A stretch of 64,000 bases of DNA from Nothopassalora personata (taxonomy: Eukaryota > Ascomycota > Dothideomycetes > Mycosphaerellales > Mycosphaerellaceae): contig CM066287.1 in NCBI GenBank assembly GCA_033816765.1, forward strand, positions 2,170,001 through 2,234,000, given 5' to 3'. Below the pieces are notes generated by a model that was not told where the DNA came from, ran no database searches, and worked only from the letters and a program-made list of their open reading frames with translations. Positions 11,096 to 21,718 of the stretch are shown piece by piece. A program made the position numbers and the translations under genes. Position 1 is the first letter of the stretch; each line of letters starts with the position of its first letter.

Positions 11096-12199
11096 ATGCG
11101 CGTGTCACTGCTGCGGGCCCTGCACCGACCAGCACCATGCCCAACAGCTAGCCCCATCACCTGCCGTCCCATAGCAGCAGCTCCTCTTCGATCCTACGCC
11201 GTGCAAGCTCCAGGCGCACCCACCGTCGAAGTCTTCGACGCCCGCACCAAATGGCTGCACAAAGAACGCGCCGCCAGAAACGTCACCCAGTCGCGACAAG
11301 TAGATTACCTCCGCGATGAAGTCGCCGCACGCCTCTGCGATCGAATCCTCGACATCAACCGGCCTTTCCCACGGGTCCTAGACTTCGGCGCAAACTCCTG
11401 CAACATTGCACGCATTCTCACGCGACCTGATCCAGACCCCGACTCGGCGAAGCCGTCGGTAGAGCCGATTGCGAAGAAGATTGGGAGCATTACTTGCACA
11501 GACACGAGCCCGAGTCTGCTGTACAGGGATCAGGACGAGCCGTTCAATAAGGACATCGAGATTGAGCGGGAAGTGCTGAAGACTCCAGAGTACTTGCCAT
11601 ACGATGCGGAGACGTTTGACCTGGTGCTGAGCTCCATGTCGATGCATTGGATCAACGATCTGCCAAGCGTCTTGATGCAGATCAACAACTGCCTCAAGCC
11701 AGACGCGCCGTTCGTGGCTGCGATGAGTGGTGGCGATAGCTTGTTCGAGCTACGGGGATCATTGCAATTGGCAGAGCAGGAGAGGCTGGGAGGTATCGGC
11801 ACTCACATTTCCCCTCTGGCGGATGTGAGGGATGTGGGAAATTTACTCACACGGGCTGGCTTCAAGCTGCTTACTGTGGATGTGGACGACATCATTGTCG
11901 ACTACCCGAACATGTTTGCTCTGATGTCAGATTTGCAAGCTATGGGAGAGGCAAACGCTGCGTTGAGGCGAGAGCCGGGCGGCATCAGCAAAGACGTGCT
12001 GTTGGCTACAGAAGCCATATACAGGGAGATGTATGGCGAGAAGCAAGAGGATGGGACGGTGACGATTCCGGCCACATTTAGGACGATATATATGATTGGG
12101 TGGAAAGAGGGTGCTAATCAGCCCAAGCCGCTCGAGAGAGGCAGTGGTGATGTGAATCTGAAAGATCTGTTCGATGCAGCAGAAGGTAGAGATAAGTGA
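11096..12199 (+). CDS. NDUFAF5: NDUFAF5-type complex I assembly factor (SAM-dependent, mitochondrial)
   Basis: An intronless 367-residue protein. The first ~45 residues are rich in Arg, Ala and Ser without acids, as in mitochondrial targeting peptides. A methyltransferase-like fold follows: VFDARTKWLHKERAAR is the family entry motif, RVLDFGANSCNIARIL is motif I at about residue 92, and LVLSSMSMHWINDLP is the characteristic mid segment. The human relative NDUFAF5 hydroxylates an arginine of NDUFS7 during early assembly of NADH:ubiquinone oxidoreductase in the matrix. Length and motifs match the family, and loss would be expected to affect complex I. The start at 11096 gives the full targeting peptide. 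Confidence 0.92.
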   Translation: MRVSLLRALHRPAPCPTASPITCRPIAAAPLRSYAVQAPGAPTVEVFDARTKWLHKERAARNVTQSRQVDYLRDEVAARLCDRILDINRPFPRVLDFGANSCNIARILTRPDPDPDSAKPSVEPIAKKIGSITCTDTSPSLLYRDQDEPFNKDIEIEREVLKTPEYLPYDAETFDLVLSSMSMHWINDLPSVLMQINNCLKPDAPFVAAMSGGDSLFELRGSLQLAEQERLGGIGTHISPLADVRDVGNLLTRAGFKLLTVDVDDIIVDYPNMFALMSDLQAMGEANAALRREPGGISKDVLLATEAIYREMYGEKQEDGTVTIPATFRTIYMIGWKEGANQPKPLERGSGDVNLKDLFDAAEGRDK

Positions 12200-12215
12200 G
12201 CAATCAAGCTGGAGA

Positions 12216-12924
12216 TCAGTAGCTGTTAAACGCCAGAACATATATCAATGATCGTCCTGCGGCAGTCAACTTAGTTCCGCTTGGTCGATCATCTGAAATA
12301 CCTCGAATTTTCTTGGTAATACCTTCATGATGAGCACCCACATCTGTGTCGTGTCGTCCACGGGAGAACGTCCAAACATCATCAAAGTCACAATCTTCTT
12401 CGTCAACCCACAAACCCTGCATCGCGAGCTCGGGCTGCTCTACGATTTCCCAGAACATCCCCGCGAAATGGTCGCCTCGCTGCTCATACCAGAAATGCCA
12501 GCTTCTTGGGCACGCATCATAGGTTGTGCCTTGGATTCTAGTGGCTGTATGGCAGTAGGTGAGCTGGGAAGCAGTGGCGGCTTCCAGCTTCCTATGGGCC
12601 ATGATATCGACCCCAGCAGTGCTCAGGATCTCTGTGCAAGCACGAAGTGCTTCATCCACCAAGCGTTCGTTGTCGTAAGGAGACACGTCCTACCTCGAAA
12701 GGAGAGGATGAAGAGTGACGATGGTGGTAGTATATGCCATCTCTCCTTGTGCCGCGCATTTGTAATGAAGCATTTGCTTCAACGCACTCTCGCAGACAGC
12801 GAGCAAGGAAGGACGATACACTCCTTTTGCAAACATCTTCGCACAACTTCGCTGCAAGTTCTTTAGCATATGCCAATGCGAGAATATGGATCAGGCTCAG
12901 CCTATCGGAATGCTCGAAGCTCAT
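12216..12924 (-). CDS. Hypothetical protein, splice model uncertain
   Basis: Two coding-like frames on the minus strand appear to belong together. The upstream frame starts at the ATG at 12924 (MSFEHSDRLSLIHILALAY) and the downstream frame runs from about 12687 to 12216 and contains Trp/Cys-rich ordered sequence (SWHFWYEQRGDHFAGMFWE). They are in different frames, so an intron is needed; a donor GTATCG near 12811 and an acceptor ending at about 12690 would join them in phase 0, but neither site is strong. I do not recognise the family. The gene ends 16 bp from the NDUFAF5 stop (convergent). It could also be two separate or decayed frames. Confidence 0.35.
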
Positions 12925-13445
12925 GATGCTGTCACTGTTAGATGCAGAGTGATTGATGCTGACGGCGTGACCCACTTTTTTCTAGGGTGTGCTTTGTCCA
13001 ATCTAAAAGAGACCTCCCGAGTATCAGCAACCTAGCCGTGATACTGGTCGAATATGGTTGTATCACGTCTATGTCGCTCAGAGAGGTCGGTAGCTCTTGC
13101 ATGCGGTATTCCATCTTTTCCAGCTGCCTCTGATTTCGAGTTGTGGTATAGGCTTGCTGTGTGAGCAGAAGCAACGGCTTGCACCGCTCTAGCCGCTTCG
13201 CTCTTGCTCCATGTCGTCGTTCCGTGTGGCCAGCCTCATGGTCCCGATGTGCTTTATGTGGATAAGGCGTTTCACGTCTCTTGTGGGAGCCGTGAGCCTG
13301 GCGAAGGCCATGCTGCAAAGCATACAAGATGTATAGCGGATGCCGTCAAGAAAGTCGCTCGTGGCAACTTGCCTTCGCTTGGTGTCATGCAACAGAGAGC
13401 GCGGGTATCATTTCTACTACCAGGCTCGCATATTGTCTCGTATCG
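12925..13445. other. Intergenic region
   Basis: Between two minus-strand hypothetical/F-box-like genes. Only short frames without recognisable sequence are present. Confidence 0.5.
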
Positions 13446-14165
13446 CTAGATAGTGGTCAAGTTGATCGCCACAACATCGGGATGCTGCTCAAACATCTCC
13501 CATACTCTGTTATGTACCATGCCCAGTGTGAGTCCTTGTTCACAGCGAATGATAGGATCTTTAAGGCTTGAGGTCCGGCCAAGGTATTCCTTCATGTCAT
13601 CGATCTCCTCGTAGATCGCAGCCTCGAGAGCAGTACATGGAGGTTGAGAAAGAAGCATCTCGGAAATCCATCGGCCTTGAGCTGTGGCGTCTCGTGCCTG
13701 CAGGTTGGGTAGATCTCTTTTGGTGATGATCAGAAATGCACAATGTCTAGGGGTGGTCTGGTTGTCCCTGCCTACGCTATAGTTCCAGCAGAAACGGAAG
13801 TTGTAACTCGGGAAAGTCGTTTGGATGACTGGATTGAGCACAGGTGCGTATGCAGCTGGCGGACGATATGGGGTTACCGTGTCTGAGGTCGGATGCACCT
13901 GTGCCTGTTCCCAGGTACGCGGAGTAGTGTGATCCAACGTATAGAATAGAGCTCGTTTCATGAAGGTGCTGCCGAGGATGTGATTATGCCATTGCTGGTT
14001 GACTCGTGAGCTTCTCACTAAGTTCTGAAGAACTCGGGCATTGTGGTGTGTCTTGACTGATCGGGGGTTTTCTTGATCGGTGATGGAGTGGATGGCGTCA
14101 AGCAGGTGAGACAAAATGTGGTCAAATAGTTCTGTGGTGGCGAAGACTTGTTGCATGGCAGACAT
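13446..14165 (-). CDS. F-box-like protein of a fungal expanded family
   Basis: A single exon of 239 residues from the ATG at 14165. The N-terminus has a degenerate F-box (VFATTELFDHILSHL, then LVRSSRVNQQWHNHILGS followed by FMKRALFY), the arrangement seen in a large dothideomycete/eurotiomycete family of about 200-300-residue F-box-like proteins. The remainder is ordered but without a named domain, also typical. These proteins presumably bind Skp1; substrates are unknown. Family expansion and weak conservation mean orthology cannot be assigned. Confidence 0.65.
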   Translation of the reverse strand: MSAMQQVFATTELFDHILSHLLDAIHSITDQENPRSVKTHHNARVLQNLVRSSRVNQQWHNHILGSTFMKRALFYTLDHTTPRTWEQAQVHPTSDTVTPYRPPAAYAPVLNPVIQTTFPSYNFRFCWNYSVGRDNQTTPRHCAFLIITKRDLPNLQARDATAQGRWISEMLLSQPPCTALEAAIYEEIDDMKEYLGRTSSLKDPIIRCEQGLTLGMVHNRVWEMFEQHPDVVAINLTTI

Positions 14166-14363
14166 GGTGACTTCATGACACTGTATTGTGCTCCTGACAG
14201 CCCAGGCTCGTCTCTAGCGCTGATGTGCTGTGTGAATGTAATGGCAGGCATGAATGCATGCGATGATGTTGTTGGTGAGACGGGAGACCTCGGCAATCGC
14301 GTTTCGACCATCCTTACTTGCACACCCGCACCTACATCATAAAATCGCCATCGGAACACAATC

Positions 14364-14813
14364 ATGGCGCAAAAAATGAGGCCAGAGACCCAAGCCATCG
14401 TCGATGAGCTGGAGCAAAGAGCGAAGGCCAACTGCGACGCTGTCAACAGGCGCGACTTCTCATCAGCTACTTCGGCTTTATACAAAGGCAAGTCTGCCAA
14501 CTGGACGGCACAAGGATGGATGGATTTGACGGCTATCAATCTGGACGAACATGTACGGTCCATACAGCGCTTATGCGAAGAATATCCTGGCTTCAGCATT
14601 CGTGTTGTCGACATCCACACTACGATCAACGACAAGGCGGACTTTGCCGAACTGTATATGAACACAGAGTCGTGGAACGCACCACCGGGGGTCTTTCGAC
14701 CAAGCGTATCAATCGTTGTATATCGACTGATACATGGCGAGTGGCTCTCCATCCACCATAGGAGCCTGGCTGGGCTGCCAGCTGAAGGCAGCGCTCAGGT
14801 GTGGCTTATCTGA
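14364..14813 (+). CDS. Small protein, probable NTF2-like (SnoaL-type) fold
   Basis: A single exon of 149 residues from the ATG at 14364. An N-terminal helix (IVDELEQRAKANCDAVNRRD) is followed by alternating beta-type segments (FSIRVVDIHTTINDKADFAE, SIVVYRLIHGEWLSIHHRS), the usual order of the NTF2-like/SnoaL superfamily, which includes small-molecule cyclases, isomerases and non-catalytic binding proteins. No catalytic residue can be named and no signal peptide is present. It lies 198 bp from the divergent F-box-like gene. Confidence 0.6.
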   Translation: MAQKMRPETQAIVDELEQRAKANCDAVNRRDFSSATSALYKGKSANWTAQGWMDLTAINLDEHVRSIQRLCEEYPGFSIRVVDIHTTINDKADFAELYMNTESWNAPPGVFRPSVSIVVYRLIHGEWLSIHHRSLAGLPAEGSAQVWLI

Positions 14814-15297
14814 GCATGATGAGCCACGATTGTCTCGAATAGGTGGTGCCCAGGGCCCAGCCATTCCAACTCAACTATCTACGTTGAGCCTTGTACTCAA
14901 TTACTCCACCAGATGAGATCGTAATGGCTATGATGCGCGGCTTGAGATATTGTGGGAGGCTCTACCACAACAATTGGAATTATGCGTGAGTATTACCGGG
15001 CCTCGGCACAAGCGCACTATACTTCGAGGTTCGGCACATTGAACACCGTGTGCAATTCCACCTCTTTAGCCGGCGCTTCTGTCCCTCGCCTATGCACATC
15101 CACGCCGCCTGCGCTTGTATGCCGTATCGCAAAACCAAGAGCTTGGTTCCCAGCATGTCCACCTGCCAAATTGTTCCATGGTGGAGGTGTAAGTGGGGCT
15201 CAGGCGAGAGCGAGCTTGCCCGGCTTCATGAAGCGTGACCTCTTGCACATTTGTAAGACACTCAAGTTGAAGCTTGCCAGTGCTGAACTGCTGGAAA
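14814..15297. other. Intergenic region upstream of the secreted alpha/alpha-barrel gene
   Basis: No gene seen; contains the 3' flank of the NTF2-like gene and the promoter of the next gene on the same strand. Confidence 0.55.
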
Positions 15298-17065
15298 ATG
15301 CTGTCTCAACTTTACCTGGCTCAGCAGCTCCTCGTGTTGGCCATATACTGGCTCGCCACGAGGGGTGCAGCTATTGGATCCAGCGATCATGCTGAAGACC
15401 TTCTGAAGCAATCCATGGACTTCATGGACAGGAATTATGACGAAGCCGCCGGCTACCAGTTCAATCTAGGGAGTGCCTTGCTTCACGAGACTCGATCTTC
15501 TTCTTGGTATGCTGCTGGGCTACTTGCTCGCAATGAAGGCGATAATGTGCGGGAAGCAGTTCAGATCATCAACAACATCATCTCTGGTCAGTTCCAGAAC
15601 GCTAGTGAGCAGTGGTATGGAGATTATCAGACTTACCCCGAGCAGCCATCTCCTGGCACGGAAGCATATCCAGCCAAGATCTACAATACCTGGGATCCGA
15701 ATTGGAGAGGCTTCATTGGTACTGCCTTCATCGTTATCCTGGAGGAGTATGGACATTTGTTGCCATCAGAGGTTGAGGAGCAGATGATCAAAAGTTTGCA
15801 TCTCAGTGCTATTGGTGACACGTATCGAGTCGGCGGCGTTGATGATGACAACCTTTACCCGGCATACAGTAATGCGGCGATTATGCATGCTGTCGTCTCA
15901 AGCTATGTCGGTCGGCGTGCTGGAGATGCAAACTTGACCGCCGAAGGGGAAAGTTGGGGTCGAGATATCGTTGAGCTGTTTGATCGCAATGGCACTTTGT
16001 CCGAGTTCAACGGACCGACCTACGTGGGAGTCAGTCTCTTTGCACTGACACTCTGTGCCAAGTACCTACCAGAGGAAGATGCTGTTCTTGGAGCGAACGG
16101 AGGTCGCATGATCCGAGAGATCTGGGACTTGACAGGAGAGCTATACAACGCCAACCTCAAGAATATCGCTCCTCCGTGGGACAGAAGCTACGGCTACGAC
16201 ATGAACCGCTATCTGTCAATCATGGCGTTATGGATATGGACTCTGGTTGGCCTTGACCAAGCCCCTTTGTACAACAAGCCATGGGCAGTCGCGCACGTGG
16301 ACGATTTCCGGATTGGACCGCTGGTCGCTATCCTTGCAGACTACCATAAGCAATTTGTCAGCGAAGAGGTCAGCTGTCCTTTGAGTCAAAAACCTTAGGT
16401 TTGTTGTCTCCCATGTACCGTGGCTAACAAGTTAGTAGGTCATGAGATCGCTCACTCGATTCCACGAGCCGCGATTCGTACACACCTCTGCATACTCACC
16501 GCCATACGACATTTTGCCTAGAAATATAACAGCATGGTTGGCGGCTAACTTGACGATCGGCGCTGAGAGTTTTGACGAAAATTTTGTTGGCGGCCCGAGC
16601 ATCAACCCACAGCAGTTCAACCCAGCCGTTGTGCAGTGGCTGCGCAAAGATGGCACAGTCGGCTTCCTTTCACTGAGGCCCGAAGTCCAGGCTTTGCAAG
16701 TCGAAGTATCAGAGCATAGAGTAGCTCTTTGGTATCCTGAGGGTAACTCCACGAGCACCTTCACGCTGCATGTGAGTGCGAACGGCCTCGTCGGTCCAAA
16801 GAACGTGCGATCATGGTCGGACGTTGAGGGTATCCGAGTTCGGGCGTCTGGGACTGTCGACCCAAAACCTAGCGTCTCGTTCTGCGGCATCAATGGTGGT
16901 GACTGCGATCCGGTCAAGTAAATCCACACCCTACCTGCCTCGGATGCGGCGCGGAATTTCAAGCTGACAGCGCATAGCGACTTCGATCTGTGGAACTTCA
17001 CCTATTCGATGCCGCCAGGTAGCACAAGCATTCCCCGTCTCGTCCTAGATGTTGAGCTCAAGTAG
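15298..17065 (+). CDS. Secreted protein with six-hairpin (alpha/alpha toroid) architecture, function unknown
   Basis: Exon 1 is 15298-16368 and exon 2 starts at 16439; the 70-bp intron has a GGCTAACA branch region. The ATG at 15298 gives a hydrophobic N-terminus (LYLAQQLLVLAIYWLA) that reads as a signal peptide. Several N-glycosylation sequons follow. Motifs such as GTLSEFNGPTYVGVSLFAL and WDRSYGYDMNRYLSIMALW recall a fungal family of secreted proteins with a helical-toroid fold related to polysaccharide lyases and glycosidases; the activity is not known to me. After codon VK at 16913-16918 there is an in-frame TAA (16919-16921), yet the same frame stays open to TAG at 17063-17065. A 60-bp intron 16918-16977 (GTAAAT, CTGAC, CATAG) would skip the TAA in frame, so I extend the gene to 17065; otherwise it ends at 16921. 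Confidence 0.75.
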
Positions 17066-18795
17066 CACAAACGGTCATAGATTCGAAGGTGTGCCGATTT
17101 GCCGCACTGAAGTACGCCGCCACACCTACCGCCATCACATGGCCAATGGCGATTCAAGGAACAGGCGGTCGGTTCTTCCTCGAGCCTCGCGTATCGATAT
17201 ACCTATGCTTCCTTATCTGCCGGACGATGGTGGCTAGCCCCACGCATTGCGACCTGCTGAGTAAGCAGATAGCAAAGACCGACTCGCTTCGTCAGTCACG
17301 GCAGCAATTGGAAGGGGCGAAATCGGCTAGCTGCCTGATTGAGTGATGAGGTGATGTTGAGTAGTAGATGAACAGCACAAACCACGCCATTATGTACGAT
17401 TAGCTGCGTCAATCATTGCTCACCCGTCATCGAGATCGTGTCAGCAAGCACAAGGTGAGGTTCCGTGAGCTCGTCGATGGTTGGGTCATCCAGATCCTAG
17501 CAGAGAAGAGCGGCCCCTGTATGACCAGCGAGGCTCTGGACAACACGTTTGACAGGGAAGGTGGCTCGTCCCTCATTAAATGCCGAAGCTTTCCATACCA
17601 AGCACGATTGTAATCGCTCCAGATGGCCGTAGTGTGAACAAGCTCGATTGGCTAATCTCGATGGGCGGTGTGAACTTCTTGATGAATTTTGTTATCGACG
17701 GGGTATACCAGCTCGGCTATACAGCGTCTTCGTGCGTTGGTTGGAATCACAAGTGCCCGTAGCTTCCACTTCGTGGCCTCCGACTGATTCGCTGCAATCC
17801 TCGAATCTGCTGGCATGATCGGTCCGTTCCCTGTAGTAGACGTCAGAACATGGCTCCAGAGTCTAGATCGCTAGCAGGTGCAAGCATCTAGCTTCGCACG
17901 CGGTCGCGGCTCAGCCAGGAACACGTCTGCCGTGGCCGTACGCAGTTGAAGATCGCCAGTTGGCTGCTGTCGTCGTGTGCAATTGCTCAGCCAAGAGGAC
18001 GAGTCTTCACGGAATCTTCGCGAGCGCCTACCAAGATAGGCTCATGCGGAGACGTTCCGGGCAACATCATCATCATCATCATCATTATCGTCATCATCGT
18101 GATGTGTAGAGATACATGGCAATACGATGGTGCATACTCTGGAGAAGTGGGGTCCAGTACGCGTGCTCGGTGCTGGCGAGCTGGGAGCTCGAAGCTATGC
18201 GGCACAGACGAACGATAATTGCGCTGATCATCACCGCTGGTACCATACTCCTGACCGCCATGGCAGCGGAGTGGTGCCCAGGCGTGTCAGGGTAACCGAA
18301 TGCGGAGCGCATGATCTGCTGGCCCCGGCACAGCGGTGTCACGATGACACTTCGCCAGGTGTACCGCCGGCGGTATCTTGCAGGCGTAAGACGGGCTTTG
18401 TCGCGGCTGGGCCGGCAGTGCATTGGCGCCACTGACCACTCCACGCTGTCATGACACCAGCCAGCAGTAACCTTTGGCTGCTCGCCCGAGTTTGCAACGG
18501 TACAATGCACAGTGCACCCTCCGATAGCCAGTGATAGCCGAGCACTAGCACGTCTGCGATAGGCTGCCTCTGCGTGGAGGGGTCCTGCTCCGGGACACTG
18601 TTGTGCTTGTGCAGGGCAGTCATCACGCTGCGATCCTGGGAACCCTTCCTTCGTGTCCTGTCGCTGGCTTGCATGCCTTAATTCGGTCGCTACAGGCAGG
18701 AAAGAGTGCACGAGCGTGGAAAGTACTGAATTGTGCCATCGCTCAATCTCTCCCCATACCCTCACATCGTCCCGCCCGCACACAGCCACAGCCAT
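17066..18795. other. Intergenic region
   Basis: About 1.7 kb with no supported gene. A 233-codon minus-strand frame at 18094-18795 has arginine/cysteine-rich composition unlike its neighbours and is judged accidental. It contains one CAT microsatellite. Confidence 0.55.
18065..18085 (+). repeat. (CAT)7 microsatellite
   Basis: Seven uninterrupted CAT units followed by imperfect copies, in non-coding sequence. Confidence 0.9.
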
Positions 18796-21718
18796 ATGGC
18801 TGACGGGAGTCCGCTCCGATTCCCTTCGCCGTCAGAACTCCTGGGAGATGACGCTCCTGCGCCCCCAGCGCTGGATCCATCACCGGGCAAACGCCCCGGC
18901 GACAGCAGGAAGGACACGAAACACGCCCGCCGCCCGAGCAGAGAATCGAAGAAGAAGGAGGCCGCGCCCCGCAAGGCTGCCGCTGTTGAAGTCAAGGATG
19001 CGAGCGTGGCCAAGCCGAAGCAAACCAAGAGTCGCAATGGTACATATATATATACATTGTCACGCAGACCCGAGGCACCCCCTTCGAGCTTTGCGCTTGA
19101 AGCCTGGTGATGATGGCGTGACAAGCGTGCTGATGAGAGATTTCTGGCAGGATGTGCCACCTGCAAAGCGAAACGATTAAAGTGCGGCGAAGAGAAGCCC
19201 AATTGCGCAAATTGTATGCCAAGATGCATATGCCCACGTATTGACACAGGAGACTGAGGCATCGCAGGTACGCGGAAAGGCCTCCAATGCGGCGGATACA
19301 AGAAGACTTTTCAATGGCGCGACTTCAACCAGACTGGTGCCAAGGCGAACATTAACCAATTCAACTTTGTCCAGCCGCAGCCCGAGCGACCCAAGACATG
19401 TGTGGCATTTGATCCGTCTATGGTTGACTCGCATCTGACTTCTCCTCCAGCTTCGTCAACGTCGCCTGCGCGTGCCTCTGCTGAGTCGTCAAAGACGAAC
19501 ACGCCAGCGAGCGAGAATCCACCGAACATTCCCGGCGCCCCTATATTCCACGTCGACGCCACTAACAAAAAGACCACCAAGGAGCAGAGGCAGACTGGCG
19601 AAACCGTCGCTACAAAGCAACGCAAATCTCGGAGCACATCGCCCGGGGATGGTGGTCCGAAGCCTAGGGACAGCGTGTTTGCGATACCGCTGGAAGACTC
19701 ACCAGACTCGGGCCCTCCTCCACCCGATGATGATGCTCGAGACTTTGGCCATTCTGATGAGTTCGCCAGCGTGCACTTCGATCCGCAATCTGCATTCGCC
19801 TACCGGTCACGTTCCTTGTCGCCACATCATACCAGGCTCGCTTCGCCCACGCTGACCGAACTTCTGGGTCATCCCTCCCCGCCAGATGGCGTCTCCGGCT
19901 CTCAGGACTTCGTTTCGTTCTCAATGCCCGACGATCTGCACCTGCCTCTGATGACTGCCGGGAGTAACGATTCTGGCATGTTCGAGGATGCCCATGGTGA
20001 TGAGGACCTCGACTTCCTGAACAGGTTCGGGTCGTTGGAAGAGCCCTCCTTTGTGTGGCCCTCGAGATGGCCGTCTCGAAATAACACGCCTGTCAGACGG
20101 CAGAGACAGATATCGATCGATCCGTCTTTGGCAGCTCTTTGGGGTGCACCGATTCCTTCCCTCTACGCGGAGCTCAACTTTCCGGTCGACAGTGAAGCGG
20201 CTTTGATACACCGCTTCGACAAGTTGACTTGCGGCATACTGTCCATCGCAGATGGTCCGAACGAGAATCCATGGCGGAGCATCATATGGCCAATGGCCCA
20301 TCAATCTCCAGCTTTATATGAAGCAGTCATGGCCATGACAGCTTTCCACTCGCACGTCGACGAACCTTCACTTCGCATTGTGGGTCATCAGCACAAGATG
20401 AACAGTATTCGCTACATTCAAGAGGGCATTAGGGACGCAAGTATGGACGATATGACCGCCATAGCGACTGCTCTGGCACTGGGATTCTCGGAATCATGGG
20501 AAGATCTCACCTCAACTGGCAACACGCACATCAAAGGCGCCCAGGCTCTTGTCAAGCGTGTCCTCGAGGAACATCAGATGAACCCACGAATGGGCGACGA
20601 CTTGCGACGACTCAAATTTCTCTGCAATGCTTGGGTGTACATGGACGTGATTGCGAGGTTGACTTCTGTCGACAGTGACGAATCGAACGATTTCGACAAC
20701 ACGTTCCTCTTCTCAAATGATCCATCGAGATTCGTGATGGGACGAGGTCATGATCGTAATCGTGGATTCGGTATCGACTTCGGAATGGATATAGACGCAC
20801 GGCTGGATCCGCTCATGGGCTGTGCCGGCACACTCTTCCCCTACATTGGCAGAGTAGCGAACCTTGTAAGGAAGGTTTGCAGATCTTCACACAACTCTCC
20901 AGGCATAGTCAGCCATGGCCGAGACTTGAAGATGATCATTGAAAATTGGGATCCACCTGAAGAAATCGAAGATCCAGAGGATCCGACCACAGGCATTCAG
21001 CACGCGATCGAAACAGCTGAGGCGTATCGATGGGCGACTCTTCTGCACTTACATCAAGCTGTGCCAGAACTTCCATCGCTTACTGCGACTGAGCTGTCTC
21101 AGAAATGTATGGCCAGCATCGCTACTGTACCAGTAGATAGCAGGATGATCATCGTGCAACTGTATCCACTCATGGCCGCCGGATGTGAAGCCGTTGAGGC
21201 AGAAGATCGGCAATGGATACGCGAGCGCTGGATGGTCATGAAGCAGCGGATGCGCATCGGAGTCATCGACAAGTGCATGTCTGTGACCGAGGAAGTGTGG
21301 CGCCGAAAGGACGACTACGAAGCCAGGCCACTCAATCAGCGCAAGCTGGTCAGCACCCGAGATCTGAACGCTGCGAGACAGAGGAGGTCCATACTGGAAC
21401 CTAAGATACCTCCCAGCCAGCGCCGACCTTTTGATTCGCGGGAAATCAATCCCGGTCGGACAGGTGTCGTTTTCAGCTTCATCGACTCCGAAAGCGAGCC
21501 CAAGGGCCAGAACCTTCGCGACATGAGCGGACTCGACAACGCCAGACTCCGGAGGAGGGATGTGCAAGACCTGGTGAAGACGGATCCCGCTTACACCGTT
21601 CGTGGCCCTTGCCACTGGGTTGGTGTAATGTGGGATTGGGGCTGGGAGGGTAAGTCCCGTCAAACAGCGACCACAGCAGCTGCATCCTCTAACAGATCCC
21701 AGTGCTCCTCTGATGTGA
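18796..21718 (+). CDS. Zn2Cys6 transcription factor with fungal-specific regulatory domain
   Basis: My model has four exons: 18796-19039, 19151-19213, 19268-21649 and 21696-21718, giving 903 residues. Exon 2 plus the first codons of exon 3 encode the binuclear zinc cluster: six cysteines spaced C-x2-C-x6-C-x6-C-x2-C-x6-C (CATCKAKRLKC, then CANC, then CTRKGLQC), followed by GGYKKTFQWRDF, a tail common in this subclass. Ahead of it is a basic Lys/Arg/Ala segment; after it a Ser/Pro-rich stretch, then a large helical region resembling the fungal_trans_2 (PF11951) regulatory domain. The last short exon ends in DPSAPLM; reading through its GTAAGT donor instead gives a poorer tail to 21828. It is a nuclear DNA-binding regulator; targets unknown. 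Confidence 0.88.

Noticed and set aside
12327..12866. A 179-codon plus-strand frame opposite the 12.2-12.9 kb hypothetical gene
   Set aside because: The minus-strand frame has the more protein-like composition, but neither is certain; I kept only the minus-strand model at low confidence.
18094..18795. A 233-codon minus-strand open frame overlapping the upstream region of the Zn2Cys6 gene
   Set aside because: Its composition (Arg/Cys/His-rich, no ordered motif) and position over the neighbouring gene's promoter suggest a chance frame.
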